From the NCBI RefSeq assembly GCF_009709555.1, contig NZ_WJBG01000123.1, positions 20,933-84,932 of the forward strand: a stretch of DNA of 64,000 nucleotides. The letters are read 5' to 3'. The position numbers and the translations under genes were made by a program. Within the stretch, counting starts at the first letter, position 1. Every line of letters starts with the position of its first letter. The notes beneath the pieces are model-generated. The model saw only the letters and a program-made list of their open reading frames with translations, ran no database searches and was not told where the DNA came from. Positions 8,740 to 17,673 of the stretch are shown piece after piece. This stretch comes from Streptomyces blattellae (GTDB taxonomy: Bacteria > Actinomycetota > Actinomycetes > Streptomycetales > Streptomycetaceae).

Positions 8740-9942
8740 GTGAGCGATACCAGGGATCTGCCCAAGGTCATCAGCGTGGACGATCACGTGATCGAGCCCG
8801 CGCACCTCTTCGAGACGTGGCTCCCGGCCAAGCACCGGGACAAGGGGCCGAAGCCCTTCACCGCCGGTATCGGCGAACTCGCGTACGTCGGCGGAAAGTA
8901 CCGGTTCACGACGGACCCGGACGGCCAGATCACCGACTGGTGGGAGTACGAGGGCGAGCTGTTCCCGTACAAGCGCATCATCGCGGCCGTCGGCTTCTCC
9001 CGGGACGAGATGACGCTCGACGGGATCACGCGGGAGCAGATGCGGCGCGGCTGCTGGGATCCCAGGGCCCGGCTGGAGGACATGGACCTCAACCATGTCG
9101 AGGCCTCGCTCTGCTTCCCGACCTTCCCCCGCTTCTGCGGGCAGACCTTCGCCGAGGCCAAGGACAAGGAAGTCGGCCTCGCGTGCGTCCGCGCCTACAA
9201 CGACTGGATGGTCGAGGAGTGGTGCGGGGACAGCGGGGGACGGCTGATCCCGCTGTGCCTCATCCCCCTGTGGGACGTCGGCCTCGCCGTCGCCGAGATC
9301 CGGCGCAATGCCGCCCGCGGCGTCCGCGCGGTCACCTTCAGCGAGATCCCGACCTATCTCGGGCTGCCCTCCATCCACTCCGGCTACTGGGACCCCTTCT
9401 TCGCGGTCTGCGAGGAGACCGGCACCGTGGTCAACATGCACATCGGGTCGTCCTCGCAGATGCCGGCCGCGTCTCCCGACGCTCCCCCCGCCGTCCAGGC
9501 CTCCCTCAGCTTCAACAACGCCATGGCGTCGATGATGGACTTCCTGTTCAGCGGTGTGCTGGTGAAGTTCCCGCGGCTCAAACTCGCGTACAGCGAAGGG
9601 CAGATGGGCTGGATCCCGTACGCCCTGGAGCGCGCGGACGACGTGTGGGAGGAGCACCGGGCGTGGGGCGGCGTCAAGGACCTGATTCCGGAGCCGCCGT
9701 CGACGTACTACTACCGGCAGATCTTCTGCTGCTTCTTCCGCGACCGGCACGGTATCGAGGCCATCGAGACCGTCGGCGTGGACAACGCGACCTTTGAGAC
9801 GGACTACCCGCACGTCGACTCGACCTGGCCGGAGACGAAGAAGGTGGCCGCCGAGCACGTCGCCGGCCTCTCCGAGGCGGTGACCTACAAGCTGCTGCGG
9901 GGCAACGCCATCCGGATGCTGGACCTGCCCTTCGACCGGTAG
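8740..9942 (+). CDS. Amidohydrolase family protein (ACMSD-like TIM barrel)
   Basis: 400 residues. The N-terminal ISVDDHVIEP gives the first metal site (D-x-H-like). A later WIPYALERADDVWEEHRAW segment and DNATFETDYPHVDSTWP supply the C-terminal active-site aspartate region, as in amidohydrolase_2 proteins related to aminocarboxymuconate decarboxylase. The GTG start at 8740 is only 11 bases after the operator dyad. The 62-residue ferredoxin follows 72 bases later on the same strand, so the two may be cotranscribed. The substrate is unknown; actinobacteria carry many such paralogues. Confidence 0.85.
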   Translation: MSDTRDLPKVISVDDHVIEPAHLFETWLPAKHRDKGPKPFTAGIGELAYVGGKYRFTTDPDGQITDWWEYEGELFPYKRIIAAVGFSRDEMTLDGITREQMRRGCWDPRARLEDMDLNHVEASLCFPTFPRFCGQTFAEAKDKEVGLACVRAYNDWMVEEWCGDSGGRLIPLCLIPLWDVGLAVAEIRRNAARGVRAVTFSEIPTYLGLPSIHSGYWDPFFAVCEETGTVVNMHIGSSSQMPAASPDAPPAVQASLSFNNAMASMMDFLFSGVLVKFPRLKLAYSEGQMGWIPYALERADDVWEEHRAWGGVKDLIPEPPSTYYYRQIFCCFFRDRHGIEAIETVGVDNATFETDYPHVDSTWPETKKVAAEHVAGLSEAVTYKLLRGNAIRMLDLPFDR

Positions 9943-10014
9943 CGACGGGCCCGGTTCACGGGCCCGGTTCATGGGGTCGGTTCACGGGGTCGTCCGGCGG
10001 GAACGGAAAGGGGC

Positions 10015-10203
10015 ATGAAGGTCTCCGTCGACCCCGACCGCTGTTACGGCTCCGGCGACTGCGTCTACCGGGTGCCCTCCGTCTTCACCACGGAGGGCGG
10101 CTTCGGCGCCGTCATACCGGGCCGCGAGGACACCGGCGACGATCCGCGGGTCCGGGAAGCGGCCGAGGGGTGTCCGTCGCAGGCCATCACCATCACCGAT
10201 TAA
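10015..10203 (+). CDS. Ferredoxin, single 3Fe-4S cluster type
   Basis: 62 residues, acidic. Cluster ligands are visible as RCYGSGDC (Cys10, Cys16) and EGCPSQAI (Cys54). The missing fourth cysteine is normal for 3Fe-4S ferredoxins that feed electrons to cytochromes P450. No P450 or ferredoxin reductase is in the window; the nearest upstream gene is the amidohydrolase. The ATG at 10015 follows GGAAAGGGG. The stop codon overlaps the convergent FkbM methyltransferase stop. Confidence 0.85.
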   Translation: MKVSVDPDRCYGSGDCVYRVPSVFTTEGGFGAVIPGREDTGDDPRVREAAEGCPSQAITITD

Positions 10204-11123
10204 CGGGAGAGCTCCTCGGCGTCGACGCGTGAGAAGACCAGCTCGGTCTCGCCGACGACCGGCCCCCGCCAGCGCACCGGCGGGGAGGGGTTGCGCAGGG
10301 CGTGCGGGTAGCTCTCCGGCTTGTAGCTGTTGGGGAGCCGGTACGTGTGGAAGCCGTGGCCGCGCATCGTCTCCAGCAACTCCTCTACAGAGTCGCCGAG
10401 TTGGGCCATCCGTGCCGGAGTGACCTCCACCGCGATCTCCACGTCGTCCCGGAGCCGGTCGAGGACGGGAGCCAGGCCTCGTACGACGCTGCCCTCCGCC
10501 CCCTCGACATCGATCTTGATCACGCGGGCCCGGTCGAGGTCGTCCGGGGTGAGGAGTTCGGCCAGCGGCCGGGCCTCGGCCTCGAAGGTGGACTCGGCCG
10601 GGCCGTCGTACGGGACGATCGAGTTCGCGCCCATGTTGCGGGAGCTGGCCAGGACGAACGTAAGCGTCTGGTGGCCGTCGGAGACCGCGGCGTTCACGGT
10701 ACGGACGTTGGTGCAGCCGTTGAGCGCGAGCTGCTGCCGCATCCTGTCGTGGAAGGCGGGGGACGCCTCCACGGCCACGACCCGGCCCCGCTCGCCGACG
10801 AGCCGGGAGCCGAGGACCGCGAAGTAGCCCACGTTGGCGCCGACGTCGACGAAGGTGTCGCCCGGGCGCAGCCGGGTGCGGAGCCAGGCCGTCATGTGCG
10901 GCTCCCACACGCCGAACAGATAGACGTAGCGCTGGATGAGGTCCTGTGTGTCGACCGCGAACCGGGCGCCGAAGAGGGTTTCCGTGACCCGGCGCCTCGG
11001 TTGATCACGCAGGTGGGAGTTGAGGTACCGCGCGGCCAGCGGGGCTTTGCCCAGCGGCACCGGGGCGTCGCGCACATACCGGCGGCCCAGGGTGATCAGG
11101 GCCTCGGTGATGCCGGTACTCAT
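10200..11123 (-). CDS. FkbM family methyltransferase
   Basis: 307 residues. The SAM-binding core is near residue 85 (GDTFVDVGANVGYFAVLGSRL). This is followed by VVAVEASPAFHDRMRQQLALNG and the family-typical VIKIDVEGAEGSVVRGL near residue 205. FkbM enzymes O-methylate sugars or polyketides. The next two genes upstream on the same strand encode a glycosyltransferase and a UTRA protein, so a glycoconjugate context is plausible. A 15-bp tandem repeat lies between this gene and the glycosyltransferase, so they may not be a single transcript. The 3' end overlaps the convergent ferredoxin gene by 4 bases. Confidence 0.85.
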   Translation of the reverse strand: MSTGITEALITLGRRYVRDAPVPLGKAPLAARYLNSHLRDQPRRRVTETLFGARFAVDTQDLIQRYVYLFGVWEPHMTAWLRTRLRPGDTFVDVGANVGYFAVLGSRLVGERGRVVAVEASPAFHDRMRQQLALNGCTNVRTVNAAVSDGHQTLTFVLASSRNMGANSIVPYDGPAESTFEAEARPLAELLTPDDLDRARVIKIDVEGAEGSVVRGLAPVLDRLRDDVEIAVEVTPARMAQLGDSVEELLETMRGHGFHTYRLPNSYKPESYPHALRNPSPPVRWRGPVVGETELVFSRVDAEELSR

Positions 11124-11240
11124 CGCGCGCCTCCGGTGCGGGTACGGCTCTCATTGGGTGATCAACTGTATCCACGACGTGCCGAACGCCGCATGCGTGA
11201 GGCCGGGCGCCGGGCCGAGACCGCCGCCGCGAAGGTGGAA

Positions 11241-11300
11241 CGGCTGAAGGGGGAACGGCTGAAGGGGGAACGGCTGAAGGGGGAACGGCTGAAGGGGGAA
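11241..11300. repeat. Four tandem 15-bp repeats
   Basis: Four exact copies of CGGCTGAAGGGGGAA, preceded by a diverged partial copy (GAAGGTGGAA) at 11231-11240. They sit between the FkbM start (11123) and the glycosyltransferase stop (11324). Confidence 0.9.
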
Positions 11301-11323
11301 CCGCAGCACGTAGAACGGCCGTC

Positions 11324-12097
11324 TCAGCCGGCGGCGACCGGATGGCTCCACCGCAACTCCGCCAGCGCCCGTGCCCTCGCCTCCACCACCGCCGTCCGTG
11401 CCGCCCGCTCGGCCGGATCGGCATGCGGCGCCTGGCCGGTGACCTGGCCCTCCCACTTGCGGTACAGCAGCCCCACCTCCGCGGAGAACCAGCCACGGCT
11501 CACGGCGCCGAGGGCGAGCAGCAGCCCGGTGTCCTCGGACGCGGGCAGGGCCATCCAGCCGCCGAGCGCCAGCAGCAGATCCCGGCGTACGCACAGCGTC
11601 GCCGGATGGACCTGGGCGCGGAAGTCGTTCGCCTTCCAGAAGTCCAGTACGGTCCCGCGCTCGACGGGGCCGTGGCCGGGATCGCCGGGGAAACCGAGCG
11701 TCGAGCCGTCCGGCAGCAGGTCCAGCGCCCGCGACGTCGCCCAGCCGATCGTGGGGTCGGCCTCCAGCGCCGCCACGTCGCGGGCGAGTGCGCCGGGAGT
11801 GAGCTGGTCGTCGGCGTCGAGGATCTTCACGTAGTCGCCGTCGGCGTGCGCGAGGGCGAGGGTGCGGGCGACGCCGGGGCCGCCGGGGCGTCCCTGGCGG
11901 AAGGTCACGCGGTCGTCGTCGGGGACGTACGGGGCGACGGCGTCGGTCGTGCCGTCCTCCTGGATCACCCAGTGCCACTCCCAGCCGGCTGGCAACTCCT
12001 GTGCGCACAGCGACGCGTGGGCGTCCGCCAGGAAGACGGCCGAGGGCGCGTGCACGGCCGTGACGATGACGACGCGCCGGCTCACGGCAGCGCTCAC
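11324..12097 (-). CDS. Glycosyltransferase family 2 (GT-A fold)
   Basis: 257 residues from the GTG at 12097, chosen because it overlaps the UTRA gene stop by 4 bp (GTGA). A second GTG at 12085 begins the recognisable domain (SRRVVIVTAVHAPSAVF). The nucleotide-sugar region ends in GDYVKILDADDQLTPGAL, a D-A-D-D metal-binding motif typical of GT2. It probably transfers a sugar in the cytoplasm. The donor and acceptor cannot be read. It forms an operon with the upstream UTRA gene. Confidence 0.8.
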   Translation of the reverse strand: MSAAVSRRVVIVTAVHAPSAVFLADAHASLCAQELPAGWEWHWVIQEDGTTDAVAPYVPDDDRVTFRQGRPGGPGVARTLALAHADGDYVKILDADDQLTPGALARDVAALEADPTIGWATSRALDLLPDGSTLGFPGDPGHGPVERGTVLDFWKANDFRAQVHPATLCVRRDLLLALGGWMALPASEDTGLLLALGAVSRGWFSAEVGLLYRKWEGQVTGQAPHADPAERAARTAVVEARARALAELRWSHPVAAG

Positions 12098-12759
12098 CAC
12101 CTTTCCAGGGGCGTGGTGAAGACGAGTTCCGTGCGGTCGCCGGGCAGGGTGACGTCGGTGATGTCCACGACGCGGTCCTGGATGTCGTACGACGTCTTGC
12201 GCAGCAGGATCACCGCCGTACCGGGCGGCAGCTCCAGCTCTCTCGCCTCGTCCGGGGTCGGCGGACGGGCGGTGAAGCGTTCCTCGATGCGGTCCACCTC
12301 GATGCCGACCGTGGAGAGCTGGTGCTGGGTGCCGCCGGGCCAGGGTTCGTTGCCGTCGTCCAGGATGTCGGGGTTGGCCGCGATCAGGTCGTGGACCAGG
12401 TAGGAGGTCACCAGGCTGAACGGGGCCGTCCCGGTCGTGCAGCGGGTGCGGTACGTCCGCTCCAGGAGCAGGGCTCCCGCCGGGACGCCGAACGCGTCCG
12501 CGAGGTCCTTCGGTGCCTTGATCCTGCGGTACCTGGCGTAGAAGACGAGGTCGCGGGAGTTCAGGCCGGTGTCGTGTTCCGTGGCGCCGGTCCCGGCCCG
12601 CGTGGGCAGCGGACGGCGGGCGCGGTCCTTCTCCCACTGGTGCCGCGCGTTGTCGCGGACGGCGCGGGGGCGCGGGTGGCGGAGGGACCCGCCGTCCGTG
12701 ATCTCTCCGTAGTTCTCTTCGTGGATCTCTTCGTGGATCTCTTCGTACGCTTTCGGCAC
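12094..12759 (-). CDS. UTRA-domain protein lacking the GntR DNA-binding domain
   Basis: 221 residues from a GTG start. From about residue 70 the protein looks like the ligand-binding UTRA domain of GntR/HutC regulators. Examples are LLLERTYRTR, PFSLVTSYLVHDLIAANP, IDRIEERFTARPPTPDEARELELPPGTAVILLRKTSYD and VVDITDVTLPGDRTELVF. The usual winged-helix domain is absent; the N-terminus is instead a charged stretch with repeated HEEI units encoded by a 12-bp direct repeat. It may sense an effector without binding DNA itself, or be a truncated regulator. It is coupled to the glycosyltransferase. Confidence 0.7.
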   Translation of the reverse strand: MPKAYEEIHEEIHEENYGEITDGGSLRHPRPRAVRDNARHQWEKDRARRPLPTRAGTGATEHDTGLNSRDLVFYARYRRIKAPKDLADAFGVPAGALLLERTYRTRCTTGTAPFSLVTSYLVHDLIAANPDILDDGNEPWPGGTQHQLSTVGIEVDRIEERFTARPPTPDEARELELPPGTAVILLRKTSYDIQDRVVDITDVTLPGDRTELVFTTPLERW

Positions 12760-12929
12760 AGCCTCAGCGTAAGACTCCCGGAAACGTCCGCACGGGAAGC
12801 GTCCGCGTGAAAAGACCCGACCGCTGGCGACGGGGGATGCACCAGCGATCGGGCTATGGCCAAGGCTAACAAGGCTGCGAGTGCTGTGGGAGGAGACTCC
12901 TCAGCCACACTGCGGCGTTGTGATCGGGA

Positions 12930-15900
12930 TCACTGGCGGCACGGCGGCTCGTACGACAGACGGGGCAGGTACTCCTGCCATTTCTGCCGGGTCAGAACGC
13001 CCCGGGTGGCCGAGCAGATACGGCTGATCGCGTCGTCGACGTCCAGGTTCCACAGCCGTACGGTGTCGGAGCCGCTCGACACCCCGAGCATGTGGCCGAC
13101 CGGGCTGAATGACAGGAAGTTGCCCGTCTTGGCGTTGGGGCTCATCGACTGGCCGATGGGCCTGGCGTCGGCGGGTTCGGTGACGTTCCACAGCCGGACC
13201 GTGTTGTCGTTGCCGCCGCTGGCCAGGGTGCGGCCGTCGTGGCTGAAGGTGAGCGACACCAGCGCCTCGGTGTGGCCCGCGAGCGGACGGCCCAGCGGGG
13301 TCGCGCTGTCGGGTTCGGTGACGTTCCACAGCCGGACCGTGCTGTCGTCGCTGCCGCTGGCCAGGGTGCGGCCGTCCGGGCTGTAGACGAGGGTGTTGAC
13401 GGGGCCGAGGTGCCCGGTGAGCGGTGTGCCCAGCGGGGTCGCGTGGCCCGGGTCGGTGACGTTCCACAGCCGGATCGTGAGGTCGGCGCTGCCGCTGGCG
13501 AGAGTGCGGCCGTCGGGGCTGAAGGCGAGGGCGTTGACGTACCCCTTGTGACCGGTCAGCGGCTTGCCGAGGGGGACGAGGCGGGCCGGGTCGGTGGCGT
13601 CCCACAGTTGGATGGTGCGGTCGTCGTAGGCGCCGGCGAGGGTGCGGCCGTCGTGGCTGAAGGCGAGCGAGTCGGCGCCCGAGTACCGCGTGTTCAGCAG
13701 GACCGGCTTGCCGTACGCGACGGGGTGGGCCGGGTCGGTGACGTTCCACAGCTGCACCGTGTTGCGGACGCCCGTCAGGACGGCGAGGGTGCGGCCGTCG
13801 GGCGAGAACGCCAGCAGCCGGATGTCCCGCTCCCCGGTCGTGAACGGCTTGCCCAGCGCCACGGGCCGCCCGGGAGCCGCCACGCTCCACAGCCGGATCT
13901 TGCTGTCGCCGCTGCCGGTGGCCAGGACCTTCCCGTCCCGGCGGAACGCCCCGATACGGCCGATCATGTCCGACCTCGGGATCGACCACAGCCGGATCCT
14001 GCTGTCGCCGGTGCCGGTGGCGAGGGTGCGGCCGTCGGGGCTGAAGCCGATGGCGTACATCTCCCCGCTGCTGCCCGCGAGCGGCATGCCGACCTGCGAC
14101 GGGTACGCCGGATTGCGGACGTTCCACAGACTGGCCGTGCTGTCCGCGCTGCCGGCGGCGAGCATGCCGCCGTCGGGGCTGAAGGCCACGGACCAGATGG
14201 GACCGGTGTGCCCGGTCAGCGGCGGGCCGAGCGCGGTCGCGCGGCTGGGGTCGGTGATGTCCCACAGCCGGACGGTGTTGTCCGAGCTGCCGCTGGCGAG
14301 CGTGTGCCCGTCGGGGCTGAAGGCCACGGAGTGCACGGTGTCGGTGTGGCCGGTCAGCGGCGCACCGATCCGATGCGGACGGCCTGGATCGGCCATGTCC
14401 CACAGCGTGACCGTGTTGTCGTCGCCGCCCGCCGCCAGCGTCCGCCCGTCGGGGCTGAACGCCACCGAGCGCACGGGCGCGGTGTGGCCGGTCAGGGTGG
14501 CGAGCTTCGTCGGCCGCCGCACGTCACGCACATCCCACAGTCGTACGTTCCGCTCCTCGTCGGCGGTGGCCAGCGTGCGCCCGTCCGGGCTGAAGGCGAC
14601 CAGGTAGATCGTGCCGTCGTGGCCGGTCAACGGTGTGCCGAGCGCGCGCGGACGACCCGGATCGCGCACGTCCCACAGCCGGACCGTGCCGTCGTCCCCC
14701 GCGCTGGCCAGGGTCTTGCCGTCGGGGCTGAAGACCGCGCTGCTCACCCAGCTCGTGTGCCCGGTCAGGGGTCTGCCCAGCGCCTTGGGCCGGGTCGGGT
14801 CCGACACGTCCCACAGGCGTACGGTCCGGTCGTAGCTGGCGGAGGCCAGGAGCCGGCCGTCCGGGCTGAACGTCGTGAGGTAGACGGCACCGGTGTGGCC
14901 GGCCAGCGGTGTGGCCAGCGGTGCGTTGACGATCGAGATCAGCCGGTTGCCGGCGTCCGCGTCGTCCGGCCGCAGCCGGTGCGCCACCAGGCCCAGCTGC
15001 GCGGACAGCGACGGATCCGTGGACCGGACGCGATCGGACTCGGCCAGCACCTGCGCGAACACCGCGTCGTCCCGCTGCTGCATCGCGACCACCGCCGCAC
15101 CGGCGGCCACGACCGCCAGGACGACCAGCGCCGCGACCGCACCGCGGCTGATCCACACCACGCGCCTGCGCAGCCGGACCGACGCGGCCAGGAACTCCAC
15201 CGCGCTGCGGGTCAGGAAGGTGTCCCCGGCGGACTTGGCCCAGTTGTGGGCCTGCTCAAGCCGGGAACCCCGGTAGAGCAGCGCCGTATCGCGGTTCGAG
15301 CCCTCCCAGGATCTGCTGTCCTCCTCCAGCCGCTGGCGCAGCAGATGGTCGCTGCGGCCCTCGTCGATCCAGGCGCGCAGCCGCGGCCAGGCATGCAGCA
15401 GCGCCTCATGGGTGATCTCCACGCTCTCCGCGTCGAGCGTCACCAGCCGGGCCCGGACCAGGGCTTCCAGCGACTCCTCCGTCTTGCCGGGGTCGCAGGA
15501 CTCCTGGGCGAGCTGCCGCCGCGAGCCCCGGCGGCGGGTGGCCTGGGTGTCCTCGCCCAGCCGGACCAGCCTGAGCAGCAGCAGCCGCGCGGCCGTACGT
15601 GCCGCCGGGTCCAGCCCTGACCAGGCCCGCTCGGCGGTCGCCGCCACCGCTCCCTGGATACCGCCCGCCGCCCGGTAGCCGGCCAGCGTCAGCCGGCCGG
15701 CCTTGCGCCGCTGCCAGGTGGCGAGCAGGGCGTGGGAGAGCAGCGGCAGCACACCGGCGTCGTGCTCCCCCACAGCCCGGAAGGCGTGGGAGGCACCCCC
15801 ACCGCGGGGGCCGTCGGCGCTCACCTCCCGGACGATCAGCTCGGCAAGGCCCGGTTCCAGTTCCAGGCCCACGGCCTTGGCGGGACCGGTCACCGCCTCG

Positions 15901-17258
15901 CGCAACTCGGCCGTGGTCAGCGGCCCGAGCACCATGTGCCGGTGCTGCAGCGCGTCGGCCAGCTCGGGATGGGCGAGGCACTGCTCGTAGAAGTCGGCGC
16001 GTATGCCGAGGACCACGAGGACGGGGGCGGGGTCGTCGGAGGCGGGGTGGTCGGGGGCGGGGTGGTCGGAGGCGAGGCCGTCGGGGGCGGGGGTGCAGGC
16101 GGCGTGCAGAAGCTGGATGAACGCACGCCGGTCCGCCTCGTCGGAGCAGAGGGTGAACGTTTCCTCAAATTGGTCGACGATGACGACGGGGCGGGCGGGG
16201 GAGGAGGGCCGCGCCGCCCATGAGGCGACGGCTTCTCGTACGGCCTGAGCGTCGGCCGGGGTGTCCGCGGTCGGGGCTTCCGCTTCTGGAGTGTCCGCTG
16301 CTGGAGTGTCCGCTGCTGGAGTGTCCGCTGCTGGAGTGCCCGCTTCCTGGGTGCCCGCTTCCTGGGTGCCCGCTTCCTGGGTGTCCACTCCCGGGTGGTC
16401 CGGTTCCGGGTGGTCCGGTCCCGGGTTGTCCGCGCCCGACTTGTCTACTCCCGGGTTGTCTGCCCCGGGGTTGTCCGCTCCGGAGTCATCCGCTCCCAGG
16501 TTGTCCGCTCCCGGAGTGTCCGCTGCCGGGATGGAGAGGAGGGACGCGAGTCCGGGGATCCGTCCGGTCAGCCCGGCGAGCGGGCGGGCGCCCGGTACGA
16601 ACTGCACCACCTCACGCCCCTGCTGCTCCAGCGCAGGCACCAGACCGGCGTTCAGCAGGGAGGACTTGCCCGCACCCGAGGCGCCCACGAGCATGACCAG
16701 ACCGCCGGTCTTCTCCGCCGCACGGAGCTGCGCCATGAGGGCGTCGGTGCTGCGCTCCCGGCCGAAGAACCATGGGGCGTCCTGCTGCCGATAGGAAGCG
16801 AGCCCCCGGTACGGACACACCCCACCGGGTACGGCCGGGGCATCGCCCGCGGACCGCCTCTCCTCTTTCCCTTCCCCATCCCCGTCCCCTTCCGCGGCGA
16901 CGGCGGCCCGCTCGCCGATGGGATCGGCCACCGCCTGCTCCCAGATGCGCTGCCACTGAGCCAGGTCGTACAGGCCGGGCGACACCGGTGTGGGCCGCGC
17001 GCGCCGCGCCTGCGGGATGAGGATGTGCAGCACGGCAGCCAGAGCGGCGAACTGGGCAGGCACGTTCTTCGCCCGCCGCCAGTCACTGATCCGCTGCGCG
17101 GACACCCGTACGGGCCGCCCTCGCTCATCGACCCGCTGCAGCTGTACGACCGCCTCGGCCACGCGCTTGAGGGGAGGGTTGCCGGCCTCCCGGTACAGCA
17201 GCGCGAGGCGCTCCGCGAAGGCTGTGCGCGCCCCTGAGTCGGAACTCAAGGCCTCCAC
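12930..17258 (-). CDS. HTH-nSTAND NTPase-WD40 repeat protein
   Basis: 1442 residues. Order: HTH-like N-terminus (residues ~5-85, SAQRISDWRRAKNVPAQFAAL); a linker; an nSTAND P-loop domain opening CPYRGLASY and FFGRERSTDALM, with Walker A GASGAGKSS near residue 200 and Walker B VVIVDQFEETF near 355. A membrane helix lies near 710 (AVAALVVLAVVAAGAAVVAM). Then come 14 WD40 units, enough for two seven-bladed propellers, mostly with GHT...FSPDGRTLAS...VRLWDV. STAND proteins are signal-triggered switches, several of which act in antiphage defence or regulation. A pentapeptide-repeat insert (residues ~244-333) lies between Walker A and B. GTG start. Confidence 0.85.
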   Translation of the reverse strand: MEALSSDSGARTAFAERLALLYREAGNPPLKRVAEAVVQLQRVDERGRPVRVSAQRISDWRRAKNVPAQFAALAAVLHILIPQARRARPTPVSPGLYDLAQWQRIWEQAVADPIGERAAVAAEGDGDGEGKEERRSAGDAPAVPGGVCPYRGLASYRQQDAPWFFGRERSTDALMAQLRAAEKTGGLVMLVGASGAGKSSLLNAGLVPALEQQGREVVQFVPGARPLAGLTGRIPGLASLLSIPAADTPGADNLGADDSGADNPGADNPGVDKSGADNPGPDHPEPDHPGVDTQEAGTQEAGTQEAGTPAADTPAADTPAADTPEAEAPTADTPADAQAVREAVASWAARPSSPARPVVIVDQFEETFTLCSDEADRRAFIQLLHAACTPAPDGLASDHPAPDHPASDDPAPVLVVLGIRADFYEQCLAHPELADALQHRHMVLGPLTTAELREAVTGPAKAVGLELEPGLAELIVREVSADGPRGGGASHAFRAVGEHDAGVLPLLSHALLATWQRRKAGRLTLAGYRAAGGIQGAVAATAERAWSGLDPAARTAARLLLLRLVRLGEDTQATRRRGSRRQLAQESCDPGKTEESLEALVRARLVTLDAESVEITHEALLHAWPRLRAWIDEGRSDHLLRQRLEEDSRSWEGSNRDTALLYRGSRLEQAHNWAKSAGDTFLTRSAVEFLAASVRLRRRVVWISRGAVAALVVLAVVAAGAAVVAMQQRDDAVFAQVLAESDRVRSTDPSLSAQLGLVAHRLRPDDADAGNRLISIVNAPLATPLAGHTGAVYLTTFSPDGRLLASASYDRTVRLWDVSDPTRPKALGRPLTGHTSWVSSAVFSPDGKTLASAGDDGTVRLWDVRDPGRPRALGTPLTGHDGTIYLVAFSPDGRTLATADEERNVRLWDVRDVRRPTKLATLTGHTAPVRSVAFSPDGRTLAAGGDDNTVTLWDMADPGRPHRIGAPLTGHTDTVHSVAFSPDGHTLASGSSDNTVRLWDITDPSRATALGPPLTGHTGPIWSVAFSPDGGMLAAGSADSTASLWNVRNPAYPSQVGMPLAGSSGEMYAIGFSPDGRTLATGTGDSRIRLWSIPRSDMIGRIGAFRRDGKVLATGSGDSKIRLWSVAAPGRPVALGKPFTTGERDIRLLAFSPDGRTLAVLTGVRNTVQLWNVTDPAHPVAYGKPVLLNTRYSGADSLAFSHDGRTLAGAYDDRTIQLWDATDPARLVPLGKPLTGHKGYVNALAFSPDGRTLASGSADLTIRLWNVTDPGHATPLGTPLTGHLGPVNTLVYSPDGRTLASGSDDSTVRLWNVTEPDSATPLGRPLAGHTEALVSLTFSHDGRTLASGGNDNTVRLWNVTEPADARPIGQSMSPNAKTGNFLSFSPVGHMLGVSSGSDTVRLWNLDVDDAISRICSATRGVLTRQKWQEYLPRLSYEPPCRQ
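16261..16530. repeat. In-frame 15-bp repeats inside the STAND gene
   Basis: Runs of 15-bp units encode five-residue repeats such as GADNP, EAGTQ and AADTP, several of them identical neighbours. All unit lengths are multiples of three, so copy-number changes keep the frame. The encoded stretch is acidic, proline-rich and probably unstructured. Confidence 0.85.
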
Positions 17259-17673
17259 CCCTTACCTCTCCCTTACTTCCCCCGCAGCCGGACATCCGGA
17301 CCGGAAAACTCACCTTATACGGCTGACCTGCGGTGAAGGGCCGAACCGGACACCGGACCCTCCGCGTTCCAGCCATCGGATGGCAGGATCACGACACAGC
17401 AGCGAACGACCACACGCCGTCATGCCGGGCAGGCCACCCAGCCCAGTGCTCGGAGGGGCAGCAGCCCATGACGCGTTCGTTCTCGGCCGGCTTGAGACGT
17501 AAATCACCGGACGGGTCCGCGCCGCAACAGCGCGGACCGGGGCTTCGCGCGTCGTCCGGAACCGGTCCCCACGAGGGGAGGGACCGGTTCCGGACGACGC
17601 CGCGAAACAGGCCACGCCCCGAGCGGGTGCGGCACATGGACCGCGTCCGCCGCGTACTGGCGATGTTCGACGG
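17259..17673. other. Intergenic stretch with a long hairpin
   Basis: About 415 bases between the STAND gene start and the MazF stop. Several short frames are open but none has convincing protein character. The only structured feature is the 20-bp perfect inverted repeat listed next. The STAND promoter must lie near 17260-17330; I cannot pick boxes with confidence. Confidence 0.5.
17550..17599. terminator. Perfect 20-bp-arm hairpin, terminator-like
   Basis: Left arm 17550-17569 and right arm 17580-17599 are exact reverse complements (CGTCGTCCGGAACCGGTCCC and its complement) around a 10-base loop. It lies just past the mazF stop at 17674 in the direction of transcription, so it could end the mazEF transcript. 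It has no U-tract, which is common in Streptomyces. Confidence 0.55.

Noticed and set aside
12856..13386. Small protein starting MAKANKAASAVGGDSS on the plus strand
   Set aside because: The frame soon runs antisense into the STAND gene and has no ribosome site.
13239..15620. 793-residue plus-strand frame opposite the WD40 region
   Set aside because: Antisense of the repeated WD40 units; its periodicity copies the WD40 repeat.
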